A DNA stretch of 64,000 bases from Bryum argenteum. Lineage: Eukaryota > Streptophyta > Bryopsida > Bryales > Bryaceae. The position numbers and the translations under genes were made by a program. Location: the NCBI GenBank assembly GCA_037043015.1, contig CM073330.1, positions 8,326,012 to 8,390,011 on the forward strand, written 5' to 3'. The notes beneath the pieces are model-generated. The model made no database searches and was not told where the DNA came from. It worked only from the letters and a program-made list of their open reading frames with translations. The stretch's first letter is position 1; each line of letters opens with the position of its first letter. Below are positions 11,050 through 23,754 of the stretch, piece by piece.

Positions 11050-13400
11050 GCGCACTCTCTGTGTATAATGGTCAAGCTGTGAGTGTGTAAAATGGGCTTT
11101 GGGTGGGCCTTACTCAAAGTCTCACTACGACCGTGCAATCCTTAGAATACAAACTAGATAATGTTCATGTAATATGCCATTACGGTGGGTAAGTGAGTAA
11201 TTGACATGTTCGAGTTACGATAGCAATGAGATAGTTTCAGGTCAATTATTCACCTTAATGGCAAACTGCATGAATATTATTGTTTATAACTGGCCACGAC
11301 TAGAAAGTACATGAGCAAGTAGATTAGGATTCATAATGGAGCTGGCCTAGCCAATTAAGAATTGGTACGTTGTCAAAATATGCAGCTCTGGCAGTTCTAG
11401 AACGAAAGCTTTACATGAGGGATTTATGGTCGAAGTACCCATAACCACCAACATAAGAAAATTCGCCCATTTGTAGCTGGTCTATTTATAATGGGTAATT
11501 TTTTTTTGGGTGGCAAGATACTTTTTAGGAAGGTTAACTTTGCAATTTTTTAATATTTTTTTGTAAAACACACGAATTAATACAAATTTTTAAACAGTAA
11601 AGTACTGCAGGACCCGTAATCAACCTATAGGGCATGCAAAAACCACCTTAGTTGGTACAAATTTCCATTCATGATTTGACCCAAAACCACAAGCTTTTTG
11701 ATTGATTTGATTGGTCAATTTGAATTGAGTGTTCCGACAATGCTAGTTCAGGCTAGGTGCGGTTATGGGGAGACCTATATGTTGATAGTGGGGGTGCTTG
11801 TGGTTTTAGGTACTTCTACCATAACCTAAATGAGCGCAAAATGTAGAAAATAACATTTTGGATGACAAGTAGCAACTTTGAAGGACTCTAAGTTCTTCGT
11901 TTGAAGTCCATTTCAAATAAAATTGTTTGATTTGAGTCTCACATCAAGTCTAGATTGTGTAGTAAAAACGGCAAACCCATACAAGAAAGTATAGATTAAC
12001 GGCATTTATATTGGTGAAGGCAACTCTAATCTTCAATTAGAGGGCATGTCTTATCAGTGCAAACCAATCATGTGAAATCCAATTTAGCTTTTCATTAATG
12101 TTCTTACATAATCATGATTTTATTTCTTTTACATAATCATGAACTTTAGATGAGACCTAACAACTGACATTGTAGTCGAGAGGTTTTTGATTTGATTAAT
12201 TTTGATATTTGAATTTGCAATGATGTTTCTACAGTGAAAAAATTGAGAAAATATATGGTTTTTGAGGAAGTGTTACTCCTTCATCCACTGTTGGATTTCA
12301 ACTTTGTTCAGTGAGTTGGATTCCAATTCGGATCTAGTTTATGTAGTAGAAAACTTAATTCCACCAAACAAGTGATGAATACATGACATGCGTTTTAGTG
12401 CAAGGAGGCGAGTTTTGGGCTCTTTTTCTCTTGTAAATTTTGCAACACAATTTCACCATTGTGTAAAGGGAGAAATTTCTTTTCTACCAAGCATGTTATT
12501 GAGATGGAGGTATACAACTTCCTAGTTGGTGATTTTCCATTGCAATAAGTCTATTGACAACAATTTCACTTCAAAGTGAAAATGACGAAAATTTGTGACT
12601 TTTTTTTTGGTACTAATACATCATCATCTTGCAACCTATGAGGCCTCATGACTCAAACTTTGACCACATGAACCACACTAAGTCTACAAGAAGATAATAT
12701 AGTTGACATGTAAATAACTTACCTTCATTTCCATCTATGTCAATTTTTTTGGAAATGTGTTTTTTGGGTAAGAACAAACGAGGTCTTGTAGGGGTTCATC
12801 AAACAAGAGACCCATTAAAGGAAGAATTGTACTTTTAAAGAATCTTGTTTTTTACGAGCTACAATATCATAGACAAATACAATGAAAATGAAAACAAGAT
12901 AAATGAGTGAACAAACCCAAGATCAATAAAAAGGGTTCAACAAAACTCTCTACCCTAAGCTCTACTCATAAGGTTCTCAATAAACCTACAAAAAGAATGA
13001 ACGAAACTCCCCATCATACCATGGAGGTAGAGAAGACAAGCTATCTATCTTCCTCTCCGAGCTCTAATGACAAGGGCGTCCGTATTTCAATGCTACCAGC
13101 GTTTCTCGGAGCCCCCATAAGCCAATGAGATTTTTTCTTCAAAATCCTTGGAATTTTCCATTTGGAACCCAAACAACTGTTGTTGATAATTTTGAATTAA
13201 AATTTGAGGCCTGCGACCCCAAATTACCCTTGGAGCCAATTCCTTGGCACTTAAAACCTATACATCAAAATATTAGGGGGCTCTTTACCCATCCCCTCTC
13301 TTGCCCCCGAAAAATGCTCATAGCACTGAAATACGGTGATCCCAATGATAAGGATTAGAAACTCTAGTTCTTATTGAATCCATTTACTTTGTTCTATTTA
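11050..13400. other. AT-rich intergenic DNA
   Basis: No gene or clear element is seen. Two short open frames at 12907-13358 have no recognisable motif and no good splice partners. Confidence 0.4.
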
Positions 13401-13439
13401 TACTGCCAATGTCGTACAATTACAATCCCTAGTGTTATG

Positions 13440-13625
13440 ATAAGATTATTAAACTCCAAGTTACTACAATTAGTGTCACCTCGAAGTTTACGAACTCTTA
13501 GCCACTACTTTTAGTTTCACTTCAAAGTTAACGAACTCCATGTCACTACTTTCAATGCCACCTTGAAGTTAACGAACTCCAAGTCCCTAAATTTAGTGCC
13601 ACCTTGAAGTCACTAGTCCAGTTCA
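13440..13625. repeat. Degenerate tandem repeat, about 55-60 bp unit
   Basis: Three to four diverged copies of a unit containing GTTAACGAACTCC, then a TCACTAC-like stretch and CACCTTGAAGT. The copies differ by substitutions, so the array is old. It has no coding potential. Confidence 0.65.
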
Positions 13626-16360
13626 CTTAAGTTGTTCGCCCCATACACACTTACAAGGTGCAATCTTCTCTATGCACACACTAATCATCCATTTGATAAT
13701 CGATATATTCCTCCAGGTACATAATACTACACTAAATAGGTAGATTAGTGTTAGATTTTTATAAGATTTGAAAATGCTACAAGTTGGTAAAAATAATATT
13801 ACCAAGAATATTGATTCCAATACTATAAAGGATCCCCATCTTGACCAATGTAGAGGGTAAATATATTTACTAACATTAAAAACTTATAACATGTTCATAT
13901 AAATTATTGTATTTAACACTAATCTACCTATTTAGTGGAGTAGGCTATAGTTGTAAGAGAATGACACCCACAAAAGGGAAACAAAGTTACATATTTGCAT
14001 CTTAATTTAGTTTAATTTAGACTATCGTTCATTCGAAAAGTAGAAAGCTGATGTGTACTTGAGTTATTGACCAACTTCATTGAGATACAACTGCAACAAA
14101 AGGCAATGTGCAAAAATAAAGCGTTTATTTAAACTAAAGTTGCTATGGAAAACAACTTATAAAAGCTTGCGGGTGAGCTTTTGGAAGTCTTTTAAGTTGG
14201 AAACTTTTCTTCTTTGTGCTTGCTGAGGTAAGAACAATGAGTGACCTAGGAACTTCTTGATTGATCCATCCCTTGTGACTAGAGTTCACCTAGAGTTCAT
14301 TCATAGTTAAACCTAGAGATTGATAATAACTATGTAAGTTTCAACCAACCAAGTTGGTAAGTTGAGTTAAGCTAGAGTTACAAAGATAGTAAAGTTAGTA
14401 AGGTTGAGTTAAACGGGAGTTACACAAGTAGTATCAACTCTTGTTAGTTGGACCTCCTAGATGTATATAAGGATGGACCATGGGTAATATCAATTCACTT
14501 CTTTCTTGCAAGTTTGTCTACTTTCTCTCTCTCTCTCCTCTCAACAGTAGTCAAGTTGAGAGCTTTTGTAGACTTCTCTTTTGATTGGGTTTTTATTATT
14601 TACTATATGGTTTTGTATGGTTATGATTTTTCAACAAACGTAAGCGGAGGTCATCAGGTTGTTACAAATCTAAGCATTTTTTGACCTTCAACACCAGAAT
14701 GTGTTATCTTCTACCACCTTGGTAGAAATAAGGTATGGGTAATTCTCTATTGTTTTTTTGATACTTTCTTGAACTTAGTTATCATCACAAATATTGTGTA
14801 AATTTTCAGTCGTTAGATCATAACTTTCAAAGTTGATGCGAAACATTTTTTTTGCAACCTTTGAAATACCTAATTTGTTGTGTGCAAATTGTACTGAAGG
14901 ATTGTTACTCCATATTGCTCATATTGTTTTCCATGTGAATAATTTAATTGAGTAAAATGCAAAACTGTAAAGACTCTTTGGTTTTTCAAACCTTCATACA
15001 ATATATTTTCCTAGAGAAGGTATAGGAACAACGATTTATTAAAACATTTATCACCTTAATTGTATGTGATTTTGTATGTGATTTTGGGAAAAACATGAAC
15101 GTTGAGTAGATGCCTCTACGGGTTCTTGAAATTCATGAAAAAAAAAAGAAAAAAAGTTTGAAAATTTCCTAAATCTTAAATTTTGACAAAAATTAGACTT
15201 AAATTGGAAAATTGCCTAAAAACTGTACAGCTTAGCTTGATACATTTTTAGCCCTGCCCTTGTGAAATAGGTAAAAGTTTCAATTCTGGTTACTGAAAAA
15301 TTTGTTTAGAAAATTGATTTTAAACTAATTGTGAAAAAATAAATACAAGATAACGATCAAACCAAATTGATTTGGCATGAAAACCAAAAACTACATTAAA
15401 TAATTCAAAAACCGGAATTCGACTTTGCAAATTTTACTACGTATACTTTGCAGTATAAAGAACCGAGTCAAAAATTTAGGCTAAAAATATTGAATTTAAT
15501 CTCTTCATTTAGGCTCGCCAAGATAGCAAGAAGCCGTTTTGACTTTCTTAAATCTATACGTGTTCGGGAAGGCCCTGACAAGACTTTGTACACGGCCGAG
15601 AAATGTTTAGCCGTTGTACATTTCAGAGCATGACAAAGGCCCAAGAGAGGCCTTGATGATGGAAAAGGATTATACTAAGGATACAAAAAAATGTAGTACA
15701 TGTTTCATATACGATCGTTTTGTTTCTTTTTCCAACTAGAACGATTCGAAATGTGTTTTGGGCATCGTACTTAAAGTGATCTTGCACAAAATGCTAGCAA
15801 AATCACTCAAATCCTCCAACCGTTTGACAAAGTTTCTTGCTTGTCAAAATGTTTTGGAACCAACTAATATTCTTGATAACCTACCTTATAATAAATTATA
15901 ACTTGATCCATTATAGAAATCTTAAATTTTCTTTCTCTACCAATAATTCTAATTTTTAAAAACCAAAACCTCGATAGTTTGAATAACTAATTTCTTGGTC
16001 CGAACAAACTTACCTTAAATGAAAAATTAATGGTATTGAAAGCTAGATAATAAGAGCGTCACCACTTAGTTACAAGAAGAGCTGATTGAAAATAAGTCAT
16101 CCTAAGTACTTTCAATTTTGAGGTCTTGAAAAATTTTGAGGGCTACAATAATTACCTTGTAAGAAACAAAAATATGATAGGTGCTAAGCAATTAGAAATT
16201 AGTAAAGAAGAAGGTTCTTTCCATATATGATAGGATTGCTTGCTAAAGGACATTCCAAAATGGTGCAGAAGAGGAATCGTTTGTAGGATAAACGGTGGCA
16301 TCGCTTCTCAAAGCGCTTGTACATAAAATAATACTGCATCGAGAGAGCACTTCTATTGAC
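13626..16360. other. AT-rich intergenic DNA
   Basis: No supported gene. The open frames at 14448-14684 and 15448-15633 show no known motif and lack clear splice context. Confidence 0.4.
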
Positions 16361-16369
16361 AGGCGGCAA

Positions 16370-16995
16370 TACTTCCCAAGTAAGTGTATTCTATCATGTG
16401 CCTCGAACTCGTTAATACTAAAGTTTGTTTGTTTTCATTGATCAATTATTTCATTATTGATTAAAGATTTTTTTTTTTTTTTTTTTGCCATATACAAGGA
16501 ACGTAAAGCTCCAAAGTTGTTCTCCTTCTTACGTTTTGTACAAGCCAATACTAACATTTTCTTATTGCTTTTAGTGAGCCCTTTGTAGATTTAACTCCAA
16601 ACGTTGGGGTGCCTTGACACCTTCTATCGACGAGTCATGCTCAACAGGCACTTTTTTTTACTGGATCGTAAAAACCCCAAGTAAGTGTATTTCATGATGT
16701 GCCTCCAACCTCTTAACACTTAAAGTTTATTTGTTTTTATTGATTAAGTGTTTCTTATTGTTTGATTGTTTGATTTTTTTTATTTTTTTATTTTTTTATT
16801 TTTTAAAATTTATTTTTAGGTGTATACAAGAAACGTAGAGCTCCAAAGTTGTTCTCGTGCTTACATTTTGTGCAAGCCAATACATTTTCTTATTGCCTTT
16901 ATTGAGCCCGTCACATATTTAACTCCAAACGTTTGAGACGTTTGAGAGCCTCGACATCTTCTATCACCCTAACAAGCTCAAGAGACACGTTGTTT
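16370..16995. repeat. Tandem duplication, about 305 bp unit, two copies
   Basis: The segments beginning near 16372 and 16676 both start CCCAAGTAAGTGTATT and run through shared stretches such as GCTCCAAAGTTGTTCTC, GCAAGCCAATAC, ATTTAACTCCAAACGTT and CACCTTCTATCGAC-like sequence. Each copy contains a poly-T tract (16471-16487 and 16777-16803). It is non-coding. Confidence 0.75.
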
Positions 16996-17307
16996 TTCAT
17001 GTTGGGAGCTTTAGGTTGTATGTACCAAACGTCTTAGTTACAAACCACTCCATTAATTAGACACTCGATTAAATCTCGTTAAATTCAAATTCAAACACTA
17101 AACTCGTATGAAGAGACGTGTGGAAAGGAAGGTGCACCAAAAGGGCTTCACAAATTTGTTACGTTGAAAGCACTCGTGACCTATTTTGGAGCTTTTGGTG
17201 GTAAATTAAAATGGGAGAATTAGCACTTTCACTCCTTTTGTATTCCGAACACCAAAATTGTACTCGCGTCCAAAGTTTGGTTTATTGAATGATGGTGATA
17301 GAGTTCC

Positions 17308-17436
17308 TTAACCCTAAAACGTCGAAGCGCACACAAAGTGTGCGGTACTCGACGATAGACAACGTTTTTTCATGCGAAATCATCTTCCCAACTTCCTCAT
17401 CATCCACAGTCATGAACTCCGACGTTTTAGGGTTAA
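17308..17436. mobile_element. 129-bp hairpin MITE with TTAACCCT ends
   Basis: Positions 17308-17324 read TTAACCCTAAAACGTCG and 17420-17436 are the exact reverse complement. The ends are TTAA followed by CCCT, as in piggyBac elements, whose target duplication is TTAA and whose inverted repeats start CCC (family knowledge). Minus-strand and plus-strand open frames run through it but neither is recognised. Confidence 0.7.
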
Positions 17437-17599
17437 ACATGCACAAATCTATTACCCGCACTTTCAACGCTTGAGAACGTTCCGGATGCCGCAAATTTTG
17501 CACATTTCACGATAATAGGGTTTTTGCAATCATAGGTCTCGCCCTTGGGGCTTGCCCGCCGTGCGGAATCTTCCGGGATCAAAGATTACACTTCCACAA

Positions 17600-20359
17600 T
17601 CACCAAAATGTGTAATCGGCATGGATTGTAGGGTGGCTCCACCCTAACGTAGACCTTGAAGGGATTTCGGCGAATTTGCTCAAGAAGAAATCTCGGGGCA
17701 AATCTCGCTCGTAAAGGCGCCGTACCTCCATTGTCACCTCCGCCATTTCCGTCCCAGAGTTGCAACATGCACAGATGATCGCTCCTCCGTGCCGATCGTA
17801 GTGCAAGGCTCCGCAGCTGCCGACTGTGAGTGAGTGTAAGTGAGTGCGCACTTTCGTCTCTTTCTCTTCGCGCTCTTTGTGGACTGATTCTTTCCTTCGG
17901 AGTGTGCGCAAGTGGTGCGCAAGAGTTTCGCACAGCTCAGGTAAGCTGGCTTTGCTTCCTAGGGTTTCGTTGCAGAAGCATTTCGTGGAAGCATTTCGTG
18001 GATACGGAGTCGATTCGGTAGTGTCAGGTAGGATGTGCGTTTTTCTTAGTGTACGCGCACCGATTCGCCTATTTCTTAGCGGATGAGCACCGATTCTCTT
18101 CGTTCTTTGACGCTAGAGGTGAGAATCCTCCGTGCCGGTGATGATTGTTTTCGAATTCCGAATTGCAACGTTTTTGGCTTCGTGGATTCGAACGGATCCG
18201 TGCAATTCGTAGTGAATATGCGTGTTCTTGGTAGTTCTTTCGTGTTATGGTGGTTCCTTGGTGTTACGGTAGCGATTTCTACAACGGTTTGTTGTTGCTC
18301 AGGCTTGAATCGAAAGGATTCACTTATTTAAATTAGGTGTCATTTGACTTAGGTGAGCAGGAATTACGTGTCTTTCTTTTAGTGTATATCAGCAAGTACA
18401 CGAATGTGTCCTTCATTACGTTAGTTTTCATTGAATTGCCCTCGTTGTGCAGTAAGGCCTTCTGAAACGTGGTTGTCCTCTGAAACGTGGTTGTCCTGGT
18501 AATAGATGCGAGTTGTACTCAGTTTTCATTGCTTTTGTACTGAGGAGTACTCATTCAAGAGCTGGATACCGGAAGTTATTGGATACCCGTGTCAATCAAT
18601 CAACTAAGTGTACGTAATGTGAATGCAGATTAGTGATTCTACATGGAGCTGAAGGTGTTGGTGTCGAACAGACTACAGTGGTGGCATGATAATTGTCTTC
18701 AATTGTAGGTGGTGAATTTGGAAGCAGCTCCAACTCTGCTGTGGCTAGTAGTATCACAGGTACTTGCACACGATTTTTTGAATGAGGACATGGAAGTAAG
18801 GATGGTTTATGTTGCTTATTTTGTGAGAGAGTAGTAAGTTTATTAGATGATGCAGGTGGTTTGCAACACATTTCAAAGCCTTACCAGGCTACCTAAATAG
18901 CAGAGTTATGCAACATACTTAGTATGGTTGTAGACTACTCACACTGGTTATGACCAGTGTTTCTCTTTTTCTATTTTCTTCTGGAAGATCCATTTCAGTC
19001 TTTATACATCAAGTACATGTACCATCATGCCATTTTAGTAACAAAGACGCATTATGTTCATCAAATTAATGCTCAGTTTCATAAGGTTTTGTCCACTTTC
19101 TTATCCAACTTATATCCACATTTTATACATTCATCGTGGATTCATATATGGAATGGCTTGACTCGAAGGGTGAAGCATAATTCATTCGTATATGAAGTGT
19201 AGTCCTATATTAGGGAACCCTAGAAACCCTAATGGAACCCTAATAGAACCCTAAGAAACCTTAATAGAACCCTAAGAAACCTTAATAGAAACCTAAGAAG
19301 CCGTAAAGTAGAAACTGCCTCACGGTTGCTTATCGTATCTTTCCTCCTCTTTCCTCACATGGGGAGGAATTTTGGTTCATGATTTGTGGATTTTAATTAT
19401 GTTCCTTCCGTTTTATGAAGAGAGTTCAACTCAAGTTATTTCTCTAAGTTCTCTACAATGAATTTCATCCTTAAAGTATGGAGAACAAAGTATGAAGTAT
19501 TTGTTCACATATTCAAATAGCTGTTGATGATCATGGGAATATGATTCCCATGTAGAGTTGAGGCAGTGAAACAAACTTTATGACCAAATTGTAATGTGGA
19601 GTGTGGGGTTTGTAATTGAGGATGGTATAATCAATCATCTCTTAATTCTACAAGGCTTGTTGGAGTGAGGATGAACTTAAAATGTCTACTTACTAAGCTA
19701 CTTTGGTATGGGTGTGTTGGTTTGCTCAGAAACGAGGGCCTTTTTTGGGGAGTCCGATTGTGATTTTTAGTTGTGTTTAATGTGGTTTAAAGTATTGTAT
19801 TTAAAGGCATGTAGATTTTTAATATAGGGAGACTTTTGTGAATTTGAGATGTATGGAATCTTTTGAAGCACCTCTAAGTCATTGGAGATTTTCTAAATTG
19901 CGTGAAACCTCAAGAGAGGATTATAGTGAATTCTCCACAATATTGTGTTTCTTATGTAATGTAGTTGTAGTTAGGTTGTTGTAAATCATTGGGGACAAAA
20001 GTATGATCTCTTGTTATGTTTTGTTGTAGATCACAACCATACTAATATACAAATAGGTCTTAATCTTAGTGTTACTGAGTCTAGAATGTGAACTAAAGAG
20101 TTCATGTCTAACTTTGCCCTGATACTATTCTGGTGCAATTGCAAGGGTCTTGAATGCTTGATAAAAGCATAAGATCGGAAGTAACAGTGTCTTAAGACTA
20201 TGGTTATCGTTGTTGTAGAATGATCTTTGATTCATGAGTTTTGAAAGTGCTTGTGCAATACATCCTTGTACACGGGATCCAACGACTTGGACTTCAGTCA
20301 TGCTTCCACTGATGAAGTGATTGTTGTAAACAGGAAGTGAGACTGCGCATGTGGGCTCC
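17600..20359 (+). promoter_or_regulatory. Probable SUVH upstream and leader region, with a GC-richer tract at 17.6-18.4 kb
   Basis: A GC-richer tract with possible splice sites (for example CAGCTCAG before GTAAGC at 17941, and AGTGTCAG before GTAGGA near 18027) lies 2-2.5 kb upstream of the SUVH coding exon. Intronless plant SUVH genes often carry introns only in the 5' leader, so this may be the first non-coding exon (inference). Open frames here on both strands, including 17586-17933 minus, show no recognisable motif. The rest, to 20359, is AT-rich and includes a short array of AACCCTAAT-like repeats at 19210-19300. Confidence 0.35.
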
Positions 20360-22165
20360 ATGGAAACAAACAGACCGCTTGCTCATAGAGACTTTCCTCC
20401 GGGATGCCATCCTGCCCCATTGCATCCAGGGCGAATCCCGCAAGGGCCTCCGCAAGTGCTACAACAACAGCAGGGGGCAACTGTGACTCGTCGTAGAAGC
20501 AGATCTCCACGGCCCTTTAGTGAGGGTCGAATCCAGCGAATTCCATCCCTACCCAGGCCTTCAATAGATTCCGTTTGGAACTTCGTCATTGACCCCAATG
20601 ATACCCCCGAGGAGCTTTACCTCAAGAGACGAAAGCGGTATGCGGCCCTGTTGCGTTATTTTCAGCAAATGCATGAATGTGGCGAACTTTCGTCGGCCAG
20701 AGCACGACCTGATCAGGAAGCTGCGAAGAGGATGAATGATGACAAGCAAGCCTCAGACTGGAAAGGATTAGGGCATGTGCCTGGAAGTAGTGTGGGAGAC
20801 TTTTTCTATTACAGGTCTGAGCTTTTCATTTTGGGCATGCACCGTGCAACTCAAGCAGGGATTGCGTATTTAAATCAAAATGGGCAGAAGATTGGGTGCA
20901 GTGTTGTGGCTTCCGGCGGGTACGAAGACGACAAAGACGAAGGGGAGACTTTTTTTTACACTGGATGTGGTGGGAGTGATAAAGTCAGTAAACGGCAGGT
21001 GCGGGACCAGGTTCCAGAAGGAGGAAACCTTGCTCTCCAGAATAGCTGCTCCAGGAAGCAGCCTGTGCGTGTGATACGTGGTCATTCAGATATTGCCACA
21101 ATCCAGAGCCCTTCAAAGAAGGTATACTCGTACGATGGGCTGTACAACGTTGTACAAGAGAGCCTCCAACCGGGAAATGCAGGATACAAGGTTTTTCAGT
21201 TCAAGCTGGAGAGACTACCCAACCAGACCGAGTTGGGCTCGAGGTTGGTCTCTTTCGTGGGGAAGCTGAATAAGGCACCCGCAGAACGAACTGGGTTGTT
21301 GATTGCAGATATCTCTCATGGTCAGGAGCCTATTCCTGTTGGGGTGGTAAACACAGTGGACAACTCCAGCCTGCCATCGTCGTTTCAGTACACCACTAAG
21401 TTGATGTATGATAAAGGAATTGTTTTGCCAACTCGTCCGTCCTCGCAATGCACGTGCAATGAAGCTTTCAAATGCCACGATGTAAACCATAGTTGCTCGT
21501 GCATTGCAAGGAACACCGGTCGAGTGTTGCCCTACAATCAATACGGGCTGTTGATTCGCGCTGTCCCGGCTGTCTACGAGTGTGGTCGCCTCTGCAGGTG
21601 CCCCGACGACTGTCACAGCAGGGTGTGTCAGAAGGGGTTGCGGTATCGGCTTGAGATCTTCAAAACGGAGAACAAAGGCTGGGGGGTAAGGTCTTGGGAT
21701 TTTATACCTTCTGGTGGGTTTGTGTGCGAGTACACGGGCGAGGTAATGGATACAAAAACGGCCGATGAGCTTGACGATGACGAGTACCTCTTTAACCTGG
21801 ACATGAAGCAGGGTAACGAAGCACGTTGGGGAGATAAACTAACAGACGTCTTAACTGATGTGCCGGGGCCAGGTGCACTGGACACTAAGCCAAAGTATGT
21901 CATTGATGCCAGCAAATTTGGTGGTGTCGCAAGGTTTATCAACCACAGTTGTAAGCCTAACCTGTTTGTGCAGTGTGTCCTGTATGATAAGTGTGATCTT
22001 GATATCCCACACGTAATGCTCTTCGCTGGCCGTGATATTAGACCATTTCAGGAACTTACATACGACTACGGTTACGCTCTGGACTCGGTCTTCGATGCAA
22101 GTGGAAATCCCAAGCAGAGGGCTTGCTACTGTGATGCGCGCAACTGTCGGAAGAGGCTTTACTAG
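20360..22165 (+). CDS. SUVH-family histone H3K9 methyltransferase (SRA + pre-SET + SET + post-SET), intronless
   Basis: SUVH proteins bind methylated DNA through the SRA domain and methylate histone H3 lysine 9 in the nucleus. One exon of 601 aa starts at the ATG at 20360 (METNRPLAHRD). The N-terminus (1-70) is Pro/Arg-rich and disordered-looking. The SRA/YDG domain spans about 145-290, with SELFILGMHRATQAGI, VVASGGYEDD, GNLALQNS and VYSYDGLYNV. The pre-SET is Cys-rich at about 364-425 (CTCNEAFKC to CRCPDDCHSRVC). The SET domain follows, with NKGWGVRSWDF, GGFVCEYTGEV, RFINHSCKPNLFVQ (528-531 is NHSC) and ELTYDYGY. Post-SET is CYCDARNC near the C-terminus. All catalytic motifs are present, so the gene looks intact. 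It resembles the SUVH1/3-type intronless genes. Broken fragments of a closely related gene flank the large transposon downstream. Confidence 0.96.
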   Translation: METNRPLAHRDFPPGCHPAPLHPGRIPQGPPQVLQQQQGATVTRRRSRSPRPFSEGRIQRIPSLPRPSIDSVWNFVIDPNDTPEELYLKRRKRYAALLRYFQQMHECGELSSARARPDQEAAKRMNDDKQASDWKGLGHVPGSSVGDFFYYRSELFILGMHRATQAGIAYLNQNGQKIGCSVVASGGYEDDKDEGETFFYTGCGGSDKVSKRQVRDQVPEGGNLALQNSCSRKQPVRVIRGHSDIATIQSPSKKVYSYDGLYNVVQESLQPGNAGYKVFQFKLERLPNQTELGSRLVSFVGKLNKAPAERTGLLIADISHGQEPIPVGVVNTVDNSSLPSSFQYTTKLMYDKGIVLPTRPSSQCTCNEAFKCHDVNHSCSCIARNTGRVLPYNQYGLLIRAVPAVYECGRLCRCPDDCHSRVCQKGLRYRLEIFKTENKGWGVRSWDFIPSGGFVCEYTGEVMDTKTADELDDDEYLFNLDMKQGNEARWGDKLTDVLTDVPGPGALDTKPKYVIDASKFGGVARFINHSCKPNLFVQCVLYDKCDLDIPHVMLFAGRDIRPFQELTYDYGYALDSVFDASGNPKQRACYCDARNCRKRLY

Positions 22166-23487
22166 CTTCTCTGCTAGCGTTGGAAGTACTAAGTGTCGCT
22201 CGCTTCAGAACCGCCTGCATACCTTGTGTCTGACAGGCAACCCGTTGATACCTATGGTATTCAGGATGTAATTTTAGTTGCATTTTCGATTGTTTTCCTG
22301 AGAGAGCAAAGAGAGGTAAACCCTCATACTTTCGTGCGTGGAGATTCTCTCCCTTTGGAAGAACTCTCTATAATCTTCTATTCGAAGGCATTTTGAAGCT
22401 TATGGGTCCTATTACCAAGTGAAACATATTTGAGGAGGTAGTCGAAAGTGGATACTGTATCATCACTCGAGTTCTAGTGACAGAACAACAGGTACTAAAG
22501 AATGCTGCTTCAAGAGTAGGTCCAAAAAGCAATGGATCACCTCATCATAGTCTTTTCCTCAGCTTACTTGGGGTTTTAGTGGTCGACGAGGGGTTCTTGA
22601 GTTGTGAGTGATCTTTCATCAACTATGTTTTGTATATGCCTTTTATAGACGTGATTTAGAGTTCGCACAATGAAAATCATGTGAAGAGTTCAAGATGGAG
22701 AATATGTGAGGACGAACATATACAACATAGGTACATGATAGTGGGTTGGCTTGTTATGTTTTGTAGTAGGTTGGATTGTGGTATTAGTTACCTGACGTGT
22801 TTCAAGGAAATTTCAAAGCTTTGTGTGTATGGTGAAATGTTTGGTAGTTTTTGATTGTGTTTTATTTACTTCCTTTTTGATTCCTTGGTTGCTTTTACTA
22901 CGAAGTTGAAAGTACAATGTTAACTCTAGTTGGAGTTGTCTTACTATATTGCCAATTCGACCTTGATTGGTCTTGTTTGGGATAACAAGATAGTTGCTTG
23001 CAATGAATTTACATCAAACATGCTCATTACATTTATTGTGTTTGTTGTGTTTATGAAATGTGAAACACTTGATCTTGCATCTAAGTAGTTGTGGCTCCTT
23101 TCGCACTCAAAGTTGTGCTTAATATTTTATATAATATTTGTCATGTGGAGGAGATTGTACATTTGCCTTGAGTAGGACATATTCACTCGTGATACATGAG
23201 CCTAGATTAAGATATGGGTGAATTGACTATTGAATAGGTGAATGTGCTTTGTATTAGTAATTTTGCATTTCAAATGCAAAATTTATGGTTGAGGTTTGTG
23301 CAAAGTTATAGTAAGATTCAACTCACCTCGTAGTGTTTCTAAAATGAACCTATACAAATGTGAAGTCAAACTTGAATAAAGGTGGATGTAACTTGGACAT
23401 GAATTACGAGGAAGGTAACTTGGAGTTGGTTTTTAAAAGATTGGGTAATTGTCTGGACTTGTAAAGTTTAGAATTGTAAGTAGAAGA
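22166..23487. other. SUVH 3' region and intergenic DNA
   Basis: The first few hundred bases are likely 3' untranslated. Nothing else recognisable. Confidence 0.4.
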
Positions 23488-23751
23488 CACTACTAGAATA
23501 AACGGGGGTTTGCAACGCCACAAATGTTGCTTTTGTGAAAACGTTGTTCTAGTCTAGTGACCTTTCGAAACTTTGCTTGAGCAATGTTCTCAAGAAAATA
23601 AGCAATCTTTTCAACTAGATTATAAATGACGTTGCTTGGTGATTCGATAACATTGCTCAAGCAACTTCCAAAACGTTGCTAAACATGAATGTTTTTGGGA
23701 AGAAAACGTTTGGGAAGAAGATGTTGCAAACCCCCTCAAACTATAGCAGTG
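23488..23751. mobile_element. CACTA-type MITE with 3-bp target duplication AGA
   Basis: The element starts CACTACTAGAATAAACGGGG and ends CCCCCTCAAACTATAGCAGTG-complement style, so the two ends are inverted copies beginning CACT. AGA sits directly outside on both sides (23485-23487 and 23752-23754), matching the 3-bp duplication of CACTA/EnSpm elements (family knowledge). The interior holds repeated AACGTTGCT/AGCAACGTT motifs and no coding capacity. Confidence 0.8.
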
Positions 23752-23754
23752 AGA

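Noticed and set aside
17586-17933. Minus-strand frames of 103-115 aa at 17.6-17.9 kb
   Set aside because: Open in three overlapping frames, no known motif, and the tract lies in the likely SUVH leader; not enough to call a gene.
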